The position numbers were made by a program, and so were the translations under genes. Positions 18,658 through 27,306 of a stretch of DNA of 64,000 bases are shown piece after piece. Location: NCBI GenBank assembly GCA_029432775.1, contig JAROAZ010000001.1, positions 1 through 64,000 of the forward strand. Direction: 5' to 3'. Each line of letters opens with the position of its first letter. Position 1 is the first letter of the stretch. The notes under the pieces were generated by a model, which was given only the letters and a program-made list of their open reading frames with translations, was not told the DNA's origin and did no database searches. The stretch is from Pontiellaceae bacterium B12227 (lineage in GTDB: Bacteria > Verrucomicrobiota > Kiritimatiellia > Kiritimatiellales > Pontiellaceae).

Positions 18658-20526
18658 ATGAATGATTTAAGAGGATTGGTTTTGGCAGGAGCCGTTGTGC
18701 TGACTGCGGTATGTGGATTTGCGGCTCAGCCGAATATTCTGTGGATCATCACGGATGACCAGCGGGCGGATTCGCTGAGCTGTTTTAATCAGGCGGATAT
18801 CGGACAGGCCGACAGTAAACTGGGTTATGTGCATTCCCCGAATGTGGATCGGATGGCGGAGCGGGGGGTGATTTTCTCGCAGGCCTACTGCAACGCACCG
18901 GTCTGCGGGGCCACGCGCGCCTCAATGCATATGGGCACCTATCCGCACCACTCCGGCCGCTATGCCTTTGAGTCTTCGCACCAGAAAAGCGACGTGACCC
19001 GGATCACGGTTCCGCAGGTGCTGCGGGGGCTGGGATACACTGCCGCCAGTTTCGGCAAAGGCGGACACTTGATTAAAGGCGATCTCTACGATGCCGAAGT
19101 GGAATATGGCGAGATGAAGAAAAACGGCGTCACCGACTTTTCCAAATCGAGCAAACGCAAGCCCGGCGAATGGGGGCCGGCGAGCATTATTTACAGCAAA
19201 GATATTTTCTATACGCCGGAAGGCCCGGAGGAAATGTTCTATGAAAAAGCCGGTGGGTTGTCGCCGGACGAGCAGGCCCGGAAAGACCGGATTGAAAATA
19301 AATATGATATCCTCCGCGCCTACACCCGCGAGCTCTCGTCGTTAATTGTGGGCGGTGTGAGCCCGCAGCCGATGGATAAGACGATGGACGGTGAAATCTA
19401 TCATGCGTTTGAAACCTATTTGAATCATGTCGATTCAGAATATGAGACATCGTGGGGGAAAAAGATGACCGGCCCGAAAAGCGATCAACCGCTGTTCACG
19501 CACCTGAGCTTTTGTCTGCCGCATACTCCGGTGATGCCCCCGCAGGAGTTCCGCGACCTGTTTAAAGACAAGGTTTACGATATTCCGGATTTTTCGAAAA
19601 CCGAAATGAACCGCATGCCGGAATGGGTGCGTAACATCAGCATTAAGATGAACTTTGTGGACATGACGCCGGAAGATCAGCAACAGGCGGTTCGCGATTA
19701 TTATGCCTTCTGTGCCTTCGGTGACTATCTGATCGGCAAAGCTGCAGAACGATTCAAAACCTACAGCGAAAAGCAGGGGCGGGGCTGGCTGATTGTGTAT
19801 GTGGCCGGCGACCACGGCTGGCATCTGGGCGAGCAGGGGACCCATGGTAAATTTGCACCGTGGACCTCCTCAACCCGCGGAGCCGTGGTGGTTGAATCAT
19901 CAGACAAAACCCTCTATCCGGCCTCTGGCGTCTGTAAAAAGAGGGTTGAATACGTCGACTTTGCCACCACCTTCTTCAAGGTCGCCGGGCTGAAGAATGC
20001 GAAGGAGAAACATCCGCATCTCGACGGCGTTCCGCTGGATGAAACGCTGCATGGAAACGTTGAAGAGCGGCCGTATGTCTGGACCGAGCTGAATCACGTA
20101 ACCGGTCCGTGGGCCTGTATGCGGACGAAGGATTTTATGTTCGGGATGAAAACCCGCCCCTATTACAACTATCCGCCGGCCTATCAACCCAACCAGAATG
20201 TGATGTGGGGGCTCGAAGCTCCGCTCGAAAAGGTTGAGCCGATTCTTTACGACCTGCGGGTGGATGCCGCCGAGCGCGTTAATATGGCTGAGGTGGAAGA
20301 GTATGCCGAGCTGGTCAAATGGTTCCGCACCAAAGTCGGCACCATTGCGCTGGGCGACGGCCGCGTTGAAGTCAACTGGAAGGCGGACAACGAATATAAC
20401 ATCAGCAACTTTGCGCCGGGCGCCGATGATAAGAAACTCGATATCCCGCGGGGCTTCATTCCCGGTCCCGAGCGCGCCCGGCATATTTACACGCGTGAAT
20501 ATGAATTGATGCTGTCAGGAAAATAG
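18658..20526 (+). CDS. Secreted sulfatase, CGATR active site
   Basis: A 622-residue sulfatase from the ATG at 18658 (GAGG a few bases upstream; a longer in-frame start lacks a signal peptide at its front). The signal peptide ends near VCGFAAQ. Metal site TDDQRADS, formylglycine position C83 in CGATR, then ASMHMGTYPHHSG, and [11 protein letters not shown] later. C-x-A-x-R is an accepted but less common variant of the sulfatase signature. Shared LGDGRVEVNW and ADDKKLDIP near the end tie it to the sulfatases at 217 and 2111, although it lies 15 kb away on the other strand. It is followed by a 263-bp gap and the BNR-repeat protein. Confidence 0.92.
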   Translation: MNDLRGLVLAGAVVLTAVCGFAAQPNILWIITDDQRADSLSCFNQADIGQADSKLGYVHSPNVDRMAERGVIFSQAYCNAPVCGATRASMHMGTYPHHSGRYAFESSHQKSDVTRITVPQVLRGLGYTAASFGKGGHLIKGDLYDAEVEYGEMKKNGVTDFSKSSKRKPGEWGPASIIYSKDIFYTPEGPEEMFYEKAGGLSPDEQARKDRIENKYDILRAYTRELSSLIVGGVSPQPMDKTMDGEIYHAFETYLNHVDSEYETSWGKKMTGPKSDQPLFTHLSFCLPHTPVMPPQEFRDLFKDKVYDIPDFSKTEMNRMPEWVRNISIKMNFVDMTPEDQQQAVRDYYAFCAFGDYLIGKAAERFKTYSEKQGRGWLIVYVAGDHGWHLGEQGTHGKFAPWTSSTRGAVVVESSDKTLYPASGVCKKRVEYVDFATTFFKVAGLKNAKEKHPHLDGVPLDETLHGNVEERPYVWTELNHVTGPWACMRTKDFMFGMKTRPYYNYPPAYQPNQNVMWGLEAPLEKVEPILYDLRVDAAERVNMAEVEEYAELVKWFRTKVGTIALGDGRVEVNWKADNEYNISNFAPGADDKKLDIPRGFIPGPERARHIYTREYELMLSGK

Positions 20527-20554
20527 CCGCCCCGAGCACCTCCCGGCCCGTGGG

Positions 20555-20569
20555 TTCCAGGGGTTGGAA
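20555..20569. repeat. TTCCARnnnYTGGAA palindrome, copy 2
   Basis: Centre GGGGT. It is intergenic, 29 nt after the sulfatase stop. Confidence 0.8.
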
Positions 20570-20720
20570 AATCTTTTGGATAGGTTGTGCCGGTTGTTCA
20601 TCCCTTTATGGTTTCCCAAACTCTGGAAGTTTCGGGACACAGAGAGGGATAGACCCATCGGGATGAAGCGGGTTTCAAGCCCTTTGCTCCAGCCCGCTGA
20701 CTGCAAAGAAGAGGAAAACC

Positions 20721-20730
20721 CCGTTAACGG
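20721..20730. promoter_or_regulatory. CCGTTAACGG palindrome
   Basis: A perfect 10-bp palindrome 30 bp upstream of the LacI-type operator at 20760. It shares the GTTAACG core, so it may be a second, weaker half of the same control region. Confidence 0.35.
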
Positions 20731-20759
20731 AATTGATTTGCAGCAATCTGTACTGTAGG

Positions 20760-20777
20760 TTTGTTAACGATAACAAA
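20760..20777. promoter_or_regulatory. LacI-family-type operator TTTGTTAACGATAACAAA
   Basis: Seven-base arms TTTGTTA and TAACAAA surround a central ACGA with the CpG typical of LacI/GalR operators. It ends 13 bp before the ATG of the BNR-repeat protein gene, where a repressor would block initiation or elongation. No LacI-type gene is in the window. Confidence 0.6.
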
Positions 20778-20789
20778 AAGAGGCCGGGA

Positions 20790-23700
20790 ATGAAGTTCAG
20801 TTTGCGACATGTGGTGATGATAACCGTCGGGATCGTTTCGATGTCGGCATCGGCAACGGTGATATGGAGCGAAGACTTTGAGGGGGCAACCCCGGGAAGT
20901 ACATCAGGCAACAATCAGACGCTCAGCGGAACCGAGATTCAAACCGGAAATACCGCGTCCAGCATTGTGGTTGATTCATCAACGGATCCAACCGCCGCCG
21001 CGGCCTTCACGTTGGCATCCGGAAACTTTATTCGTCTGTCGGTTGGCAGCAACAACTTCTCGGCCGTCCGCTCGGTTTCCGAAATCACCTTTCCGGCTGT
21101 TGACGATACGGATCAGGTGACGATGACGGCCGACATCTATCTTCCCGCAGATTCGGTTCTCCCGGTGTATAAATTCAATGCACGTCTTGAAAGCAGCGGG
21201 GCAAGTGGAAACGGGGATACGTTCAGCGGGTCGGCGGTCACGGCCGCCGGTCAGTATACCATCACCTATGCGGGGACGGTTGCCGACTTTAAGAATTCCA
21301 ACTCCACGGGGGATGCGGATACGGCCCGGCCGTTCCTGTTTATTGAGCAACTCGACGGCACGGCTTTTGATGCTGCCACCGCAACCGATTTTCTCTACAT
21401 GGATAATATCCGGTTGGAAATCGCAAGCCCTCAGGAACCGCTCCCGCCATTGAACACCGCATATTTTTCCGCACTGAAAGCCGGAACAGTATCCTCGACC
21501 GCCCTGGTGAAATGGCAGCATTTCGGGCCGGGCATGTCCGGCTACATCGACAAGTTCTGGATCAATAACGGCGATCCGAACTGCATGTATGATCAGCTCG
21601 ATATGGGCAACGGACACGTCACCCTCAACCGCGGCGAATACTGGACGAGCTACAAGGAGATCGATGGCAACGGCCTGCCCGGTGGCATTACCGGAATCGA
21701 GTTTTCCTATCAGGATCCGGATTTCGGCCTGATGATGGCCAAGGAGGGGATCTATTCCTCCACCAACCGCGGCGTCAGCTGGGACTTTGTGCTGGATATC
21801 GAAACCGGTAATTCCCAGATGCACAGTGTGCTGACGGTGGATCCGAATAATGACAACGTGTGGTATATCGGTGCCGGGCAGCACTGGATGATTAAGTCGA
21901 CGCACTGGACCAAAGACGGACTGCACTATTCATCCGACGGCAACTATTCCGCCGGATATATCCGCAAATCAACGGACAAGGGACAGAGCTGGACGAAGAT
22001 TACTTCGGTGTTTCCGGCCGATGCGGACTTCAGTAAAATCGTGATCGATCCGCGCAACTCCCAGAATGTTTACGCCACCTGCCAATACGGGCTCTATAAA
22101 AGCACGAATGGCGGAACGAGCTGGTCCCTGCTCACCGGGGGCGGCCTGACCACCAACCCGCCGCGCGACCTTGGGTTCTATTATGACGGCGGCAGTGAAT
22201 TCCTGCTCTATTACCTGGCGGTGACCGGATATCCGATCAGCGGGTCGGATATCGGGACGACCGGCGGTATTTACCGCAGCGCAGATGGCGGCACGTCATG
22301 GGAAAACATCACTGGCGATCTCGGCATCGACATGTCGCAAATCAGCACGTGGGGCTATCGGGATAAATTTAAACGCGCGGTGCTGTGGTGGAATAAACTG
22401 GATATGTCACACACCGCTTTTTATGCGGCCTATAACGAACCGACCAGTACGTTCAGCCAGTTCACCCGCATTGCGGTGGATCCCACCAACAAGGATCGCA
22501 TCTATCTTTCGCATAACTACAAACATGACTACGCCTTTCCGCCGGGCAATATCTGGATGACTGAAAACGGCGGTACCAACTGGTATGCCGCTGCACGCGA
22601 GGGGACGCATTGGGTGAGCGGCGTGGATTCGAGCTATTGGAACTCACGCGCTATTCAACCGCTTGGAGCCAATGTTGAAATGGCGCACGTGCATCGCGAG
22701 CACTATGAGAAAGATAATACCCAGTCCGGTCCGCGCTTTGTGTTCTGCAACCAGCTGGGTGAAGTTTACACCTGTTTTGCCCAGCAGATGATGCGCTCCA
22801 CAGACTACGGGGCAACTTGGGAGCAGATCGATGACGACGAAACGGCACCGGGCAGTGGTCGCTGGGTCGGCCGCGGCAACAGCAATCTTCCGGGCGAAAC
22901 CTTCTGCCTCGATACCGGAACCCCGGGTACCTATCTCTGGGGCAGCGGCGAGCACGGCCTTTGGCGCAACACGGCTGATGGCGACAACGTCTATCCGGGC
23001 GCGATTGCGGTTGAGCAACTCACCGGGCAGAGTATTTCTGACAACAGCCCGCTTTCCATTTGTAATATTGCCACCGATCCTCAGAACCGGGATCACGTTT
23101 ACCTGATTCCGTTCCGTCAGGATATGAGGGGGCAGCTACGCCACTCCACTGACGGCGGCATCACGTGGAGCACGCTGTCCACGCCCATCGTTTTTCCGGG
23201 GGGCAACGATGTGCTTTTCTCCCGGTCGCTCCTGATTGATCATCAGAATGCGGATAACATCTATTTCTGCATTCCGTTCTCGGAGTGGGCGCGCTGGTCG
23301 GGCCATTTCATTAATAACGGCCGGCAGTTTGATGGAGGAACCGAAACCTTCGGGCAGGGAATCTATAAGTCGACCAATGGCGGAACCAGCTTCAGCATGA
23401 TCACGAACGGGCTGCCGGCGGTTTGCAGTGTCTACCGCATGGCGATGGATCCATTTAATCCGCAGGTCATCTATGCCGCCCTCAACGAAACGCATAACGG
23501 TGATCCGGGCGGGCTGTATAAAACGACGGACGGCGGAGCCAGCTGGAGTGCGGTTTCGATCCCCGCGGGGATCAACAGTGTGAACAACGTAACCGTGCAC
23601 ACCAATGGATACATCTACATTGCCGCGGGCGACTATAACGGAGCAACCGGCGGTGGTTACATCAGTCAGGATGACGGGGCGACCTGGCACCTTTCCTTTG

Positions 23701-24329
23701 ATATGCCATACCTGCGTCACTTCGCGCCCTCCAAGGCTGATCCCAACATTATTGTTGCGAACGTGATGAAGAATACAAATGTCGGCCAGATCAATCCCGG
23801 GGTCTATGTAACCGTCGATGGCGGGGCCAACTGGCATAAGATCAATCAGCGGCATGGCCAGCCGGACGGTATCCGTAAGATTGAGCCGGATCCGTACGAT
23901 CCGAATGTGCTGTGGATGAGCCTGCACGGCACCGGCTTTTTCCGCGCCGACATTTCCGCACTGCACGGCGGTACCCCGGAACCGCTCTTCTGGGACTGGA
24001 TGGAACAGAACAGCGGCTTCAGTATGTTTGCCGATGAAGACGGCGACGGCTTTGACAACCAGCAGGAATTTATAGCCGATACCAATCCCGACGACCCGTC
24101 TGAATATCTCAGCATCGGAATGGTTCCAAACATTGGAAACGAGAACCGGGTTGTATTCAATTCGTCGGCGAGCCGGTTCTATGCGGTCGAGGTTACAGAG
24201 GATCTGGCCGCCGGGTGGGGCTTGCTCACCAACGGAATTCCAGGGACTGGAAGTCCGATTGAAATCATCGATGCCGATGCCGCCTCGAACCGCTTCTACC
24301 GCGTACGGGCAGGCATTCAGGCGGACTGA
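20790..24329 (+). CDS. Secreted BNR/sortilin-type repeat protein with C-terminal Ca-binding and sorting-like tail
   Basis: An 1179-residue exported protein; start ATG 20790, with AAGAGG upstream and a signal peptide ending SASA. Residues about 20-210 form a beta-sandwich-like domain. The main body is a beta-propeller with at least ten Asp-box (BNR) turns such as STDKGQSW, STNGGTSW, SADGGTSW, TENGGTNW, STDYGATW, STDGGITW, TTDGGASW, SQDDGATW and TVDGGANW. This is the layout of GH74-like or sialidase-like propellers and sortilin folds. Near the end DEDGDGFDNQQEF is a calcium-loop linker and the last 60 residues are a formatting-like beta domain ending FYRVRAG. An LacI-type operator sits directly before it. 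It may bind or cleave a glycan; no catalytic pair could be assigned by eye. Confidence 0.85.
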   Translation: MKFSLRHVVMITVGIVSMSASATVIWSEDFEGATPGSTSGNNQTLSGTEIQTGNTASSIVVDSSTDPTAAAAFTLASGNFIRLSVGSNNFSAVRSVSEITFPAVDDTDQVTMTADIYLPADSVLPVYKFNARLESSGASGNGDTFSGSAVTAAGQYTITYAGTVADFKNSNSTGDADTARPFLFIEQLDGTAFDAATATDFLYMDNIRLEIASPQEPLPPLNTAYFSALKAGTVSSTALVKWQHFGPGMSGYIDKFWINNGDPNCMYDQLDMGNGHVTLNRGEYWTSYKEIDGNGLPGGITGIEFSYQDPDFGLMMAKEGIYSSTNRGVSWDFVLDIETGNSQMHSVLTVDPNNDNVWYIGAGQHWMIKSTHWTKDGLHYSSDGNYSAGYIRKSTDKGQSWTKITSVFPADADFSKIVIDPRNSQNVYATCQYGLYKSTNGGTSWSLLTGGGLTTNPPRDLGFYYDGGSEFLLYYLAVTGYPISGSDIGTTGGIYRSADGGTSWENITGDLGIDMSQISTWGYRDKFKRAVLWWNKLDMSHTAFYAAYNEPTSTFSQFTRIAVDPTNKDRIYLSHNYKHDYAFPPGNIWMTENGGTNWYAAAREGTHWVSGVDSSYWNSRAIQPLGANVEMAHVHREHYEKDNTQSGPRFVFCNQLGEVYTCFAQQMMRSTDYGATWEQIDDDETAPGSGRWVGRGNSNLPGETFCLDTGTPGTYLWGSGEHGLWRNTADGDNVYPGAIAVEQLTGQSISDNSPLSICNIATDPQNRDHVYLIPFRQDMRGQLRHSTDGGITWSTLSTPIVFPGGNDVLFSRSLLIDHQNADNIYFCIPFSEWARWSGHFINNGRQFDGGTETFGQGIYKSTNGGTSFSMITNGLPAVCSVYRMAMDPFNPQVIYAALNETHNGDPGGLYKTTDGGASWSAVSIPAGINSVNNVTVHTNGYIYIAAGDYNGATGGGYISQDDGATWHLSFDMPYLRHFAPSKADPNIIVANVMKNTNVGQINPGVYVTVDGGANWHKINQRHGQPDGIRKIEPDPYDPNVLWMSLHGTGFFRADISALHGGTPEPLFWDWMEQNSGFSMFADEDGDGFDNQQEFIADTNPDDPSEYLSIGMVPNIGNENRVVFNSSASRFYAVEVTEDLAAGWGLLTNGIPGTGSPIEIIDADAASNRFYRVRAGIQAD
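24124..24138. repeat. TTCCARnnnYTGGAA palindrome, copy 3
   Basis: Centre AACAT. It lies near the 3-prime end of the BNR-protein gene, P-x-x-G frame (VPNIGN), 114 bp from copy 4. Confidence 0.8.
24238..24252. repeat. TTCCARnnnYTGGAA palindrome, copy 4
   Basis: Centre GGGAC. Same gene, P-x-x-G frame (IPGTGS). Confidence 0.75.
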
Positions 24330-24348
24330 CATCATCCTGTCACGGAGT

Positions 24349-25497
24349 CTACCGCCTGCCGAATTCGCGAACGGCTTCCTGATAGATCAGGATGTTTTGC
24401 GGAGGCGTTTTTCCGGTCATGGTTCCGGCGGAGAAAAAGTAGCCGGGTTCGCGCTTGGCCAGCCGCGCCGTTTCTTTGACCATGTCGCGGATTTCTTCCC
24501 TTGAACCGAAGTTGATGATATTCGGGTTTTTCATGCAGGCAAAAATGGTTTTACCGCTCCAGACATCGAGCACGGTTTCCAGATCGTTGTTGCCGTCACA
24601 GGCAAGACCGTCGAAATCGCATGCGCGGATTCGGTCGAGAAGCGGCATCAGATTACCGTCGCAGCAGTAGAATGCCTTCTTTCCGGCGGAATGGATGATG
24701 TCGAGAATCTCGTTGTAGTACGGGAAGATATATTGGTCGTACCACTCCGGCGGAAACATCGGTCCGGTGGCGGAGCAGAGGTCGTCATGACACCCGACCA
24801 TTTCAATATCGGGCGAAGAGCAGATGGCTTCAAAGTCGCGTTTAGATATTTCAAGAAACTGTTTCATCATTTCCCCGAACCGCTCCGGATCGTCCATGGC
24901 GGCCATCATAAAATTTTCCCAGCCGAACAGTTCGACCGGCCACATGAACAGGGTGTGGTAATACCAGCCCATGACCATGGTGGAGTTGCCCAGCAGCGAT
25001 TGCTTCTGAGCATAGTGGTTATTAAAAAAAGCGATCCGCTCGTCCTGACTCTGGTTGAAATGTTCCAATGGCTGGAACTCCAGCACCTCTTCCGGTGTGG
25101 AGCAGGGATGGTTTTGCATGGTCAGTGTGGGGGAGAAACCCCAGAATGCACCGTGGGCTTTCATGCCCAGTGCATCATACATCGAGGTGTAGGGGCGGGG
25201 GCTCGGCGCTTTGGCCAGCTGTTTATACCGCTCGTTCTCTGCATCGCCGGTAAAGGTGGCATCCTCATAATACCGAACCAGCGGAAAGTTCCATTCGGCA
25301 CAGTCGCCGGGAATGCTGCTGATGGTCACGTCGATATCAAAATGCTTGAGCATATCGATACAGGCCCGGTGCGGTTCCGCCTGTACATCATACTCAAACA
25401 GCTTTTCAGCCAGGGCCGGGCAGTCCGGCACATCCCACTGGGGAATCCGGTCGGTCATCTCGCCGTTGAAGGCGGCTCTTGCTCTCTCAACACTCAT
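24349..25497 (-). CDS. Uroporphyrinogen decarboxylase (URO-D) superfamily protein
   Basis: A 382-residue cytoplasmic protein of the URO-D/MtaA superfamily, probably a corrinoid-type methyltransferase or an uncharacterised relative rather than a haem enzyme. Visible blocks are DRIPQWDVPDCP, MQNHPCSTPEEVLEF, GCHDDLCSATGPMFPPEWY, AGKKAFYCCDGN and a C-terminal CMKNPNIINFGSREEI. Zn ligands in the family come from His and Cys residues, and candidates are present (CHDD, YCCDGN). GAGAGG precedes the ATG. It diverges from an AraC-family regulator 108 bp away, a pairing often seen in this phylum, suggesting local regulation. Confidence 0.82.
   Translation of the reverse strand: MSVERARAAFNGEMTDRIPQWDVPDCPALAEKLFEYDVQAEPHRACIDMLKHFDIDVTISSIPGDCAEWNFPLVRYYEDATFTGDAENERYKQLAKAPSPRPYTSMYDALGMKAHGAFWGFSPTLTMQNHPCSTPEEVLEFQPLEHFNQSQDERIAFFNNHYAQKQSLLGNSTMVMGWYYHTLFMWPVELFGWENFMMAAMDDPERFGEMMKQFLEISKRDFEAICSSPDIEMVGCHDDLCSATGPMFPPEWYDQYIFPYYNEILDIIHSAGKKAFYCCDGNLMPLLDRIRACDFDGLACDGNNDLETVLDVWSGKTIFACMKNPNIINFGSREEIRDMVKETARLAKREPGYFFSAGTMTGKTPPQNILIYQEAVREFGRR
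25063..25077. repeat. TTCCARnnnYTGGAA palindrome, copy 5
   Basis: Centre ATGGC. It lies in the URO-D-like gene and reads FQPLE in the gene's frame. Confidence 0.75.
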
Positions 25498-25605
25498 TGT
25501 TTGCCTCTCTAAAAATGCATTTCATAATCAATACGGAATACGATTTTACTTATCAATCACGGAGTGATGTACTATTTATGCAATTTGAACTAATCACGGA
25601 TTATT

Positions 25606-26448
25606 ATGAAAAACAGCGAGCAGCTACACGTCGAATCTTTACGGTTGAGCATCTATGAGGCCGGTTACTCCCGTCTTTCCAGGGAATGGAACTATCCGCG
25701 CCTTTCCAGCCCGTTCTCCCGTATCTATCTGATCGAAGAAGGCGAGGCTGTTATTCGGCATTCCGGGAAGGAACATCGTCTCACGGCCGGGGATTTGCAT
25801 CTGGTGCCTTGCTATGTGACCGCGGACTATCGATGCCCGGAAGTACATGCCCAGTTTTTTGCGGGATTCACTTTGCGGACAGAAACCGGGTCGGATCTGT
25901 TCAGTCTGCTCCGGTGCCATTCAACACTGGCCGCTAGCGAAGTGAACTACACCCAATTTCGCCGGCTCATTGAACTTCTGGAACCTTTGGCCAAATCATA
26001 CGGGCGGCTGAGCGGGGTCGAGGTTCCGTTGGCGGTAAATATTGAAGCCAGGGGGATTGTCTTACAGCTGGCCTCTGCTTTTCTGCGTTCCGTGCACGAA
26101 CCCTCCGAGGAGGGCATCGGGCTTGAAGGTCGGTTTGCCCCGATTCTTCAGTATATCAATGAAAACCTGCGGCGCGAAATTTCCCTTGAAACATTGGCGG
26201 AACTGGCCGGCCTGACTCCGACTTATTTTTCCGACCTATTTTTTAAAGTAATGGACGTTCGTCCGGTTGAATTTATCAACCGCAAAAGAATCGAACGCGC
26301 ACAGCTGCTGCTGGGCTCAACCGATCTGAATATTCAGGAGGTTGCTTCAGAAGTGGGCATTAACAGTTCTGCCTATTTTTCCCGACTGTTCAACCGCATC
26401 ACCGGAACTTCGCCGCGCTACTACCGGAAGATGCTGAATGATGTGTAG
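25606..26448 (+). CDS. AraC-family transcriptional regulator with cupin sensor
   Basis: A 280-residue regulator. The N-terminal half is an AraC-type cupin (RIYLIEEGEAVIRHSGKEHRLTAGDLHLVPC), and the C-terminal 100 residues hold the double helix-turn-helix (YINENLRREISLETLAELAGLTPTYFS, then VASEVGINSSAYFSRLFNRITGTSPRYYRK). It diverges from the URO-D-like gene, so that gene is the likely target. No strong ribosome-binding bases are seen before the ATG, which is nonetheless the only reasonable start. Confidence 0.9.
   Translation: MKNSEQLHVESLRLSIYEAGYSRLSREWNYPRLSSPFSRIYLIEEGEAVIRHSGKEHRLTAGDLHLVPCYVTADYRCPEVHAQFFAGFTLRTETGSDLFSLLRCHSTLAASEVNYTQFRRLIELLEPLAKSYGRLSGVEVPLAVNIEARGIVLQLASAFLRSVHEPSEEGIGLEGRFAPILQYINENLRREISLETLAELAGLTPTYFSDLFFKVMDVRPVEFINRKRIERAQLLLGSTDLNIQEVASEVGINSSAYFSRLFNRITGTSPRYYRKMLNDV
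25677..25691. repeat. TTCCA-N5-TGGAA palindrome, copy 6
   Basis: Centre GGGAA, one of two copies breaking the inner pyrimidine rule. It lies in the AraC gene, S-x-x-W frame (SREWN). Confidence 0.55.
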
Positions 26449-26464
26449 CTAAGCATAGGGTTTT

Positions 26465-27235
26465 TCAGTTTTTCCGGTTTGTGATTTCAAACATACAGAT
26501 GCTGCCGGCAATGGCCGCATTCAGCGATTCACATTCCGCCTGAAGAGGAATGGTTATTTTTTGGGTGGCCCGGGAGAACAGTTCTGTAGAAACCCCATGT
26601 GCCTCGGAGCCGATTACCAGAATTGTTTGATCGCTGAATGCTGATTCATAGAGGTTTTTTCCTCCGAGTCCGGTGGTGACACATAGATCAAATCCGTTTT
26701 CCAGACATTGGAATATATCCGCATCGGTCACGTTCCAAATTTTGGAATAAGCAAAGGTGCCCATTGTAGAACGAATCACTTTCGGGTTATAGGGCTCGAC
26801 ACAATCGCCATACAGCAGAATGCCATCAAACCCGGAGCCGACTGCGGAGCGGATCAGCGTGCCGAGATTGCCGGGGTCGCGCAGATTATCGAGCAACAGA
26901 AAGCGCCCGCGGGCGGGGCGCTCAAACGCAGTTGTTTGATGCTGAACAACCCCGAGAATGCCTTGTGCATTTCGAACATCTGAAATTTTATCAAAGATAT
27001 GCTCTGGAAGCTGGACCGTGTCGATGGCCGGAGGCAGAGGCTCCTTTTTCCAGGCACTGGAAATAACCAGTTGCTTCAGCTGATAAGCCGGGCTTTCATG
27101 TTCCAGAAGTGTTTTAATACCCCGCCAGCCCTCAATGATAAACTGATTGCATTCCTGTCGGGATTTCTTTGACGATGCCAAAGCCCGGAGCTGTTTTACG
27201 AGGGGATTTGTTGCTGATGTAATTTCTCGAATCAT
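26465..27235 (-). CDS. TrmH/SpoU-family RNA 2'-O-ribose methyltransferase
   Basis: A 256-residue SAM-dependent RNA methyltransferase. An N-terminal substrate-binding domain (IREITSATNPLVKQLRALAS to FIIEGWRGIKTLLE) is followed by the SPOUT knot with LLDNLRDPGNLGTLIRSA, VIGSEAHGVS and the SAM-loop ending IPLQAECESLNAAIAGSICMFEI. It likely modifies 23S rRNA or a tRNA, target not determinable. The start ATG at 27235 has GGAAGGTGA upstream, part of which is donated by a palindrome copy at 27245. An in-frame TTG 15 bases upstream is a weaker alternative. Confidence 0.9.
   Translation of the reverse strand: MIREITSATNPLVKQLRALASSKKSRQECNQFIIEGWRGIKTLLEHESPAYQLKQLVISSAWKKEPLPPAIDTVQLPEHIFDKISDVRNAQGILGVVQHQTTAFERPARGRFLLLDNLRDPGNLGTLIRSAVGSGFDGILLYGDCVEPYNPKVIRSTMGTFAYSKIWNVTDADIFQCLENGFDLCVTTGLGGKNLYESAFSDQTILVIGSEAHGVSTELFSRATQKITIPLQAECESLNAAIAGSICMFEITNRKN
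26699..26713. repeat. TTCCARnnnYTGGAA palindrome, copy 7
   Basis: Centre GACAT. In the SpoU-type gene, FQCLE frame; its centre is 34 bp from that of copy 8. Confidence 0.75.
26733..26747. repeat. TTCCARnnnYTGGAA palindrome, copy 8
   Basis: Centre AATTT, giving a fully AT-cored site. Same gene, S-x-x-W frame (SKIWN). Confidence 0.75.
27048..27062. repeat. TTCCARnnnYTGGAA palindrome, copy 9
   Basis: Centre GGCAC. Same gene, S-x-x-W frame (SSAWK). Confidence 0.75.
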
Positions 27236-27244
27236 TTCTTCACC

Positions 27245-27259
27245 TTCCAATGCTTGGAA
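27245..27259. repeat. TTCCARnnnYTGGAA palindrome, copy 10
   Basis: Centre ATGCT. It is in the divergent gap between the SpoU-type gene and murB; its TTCCA half, read on the minus strand as TGGAA, forms part of the ribosome-binding site GGAAGG. Confidence 0.85.
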
Positions 27260-27306
27260 ATTTAGGGGCGGGCGACTAGCATAGCGAGAAGTTTGCGGAA
27301 TAAACC

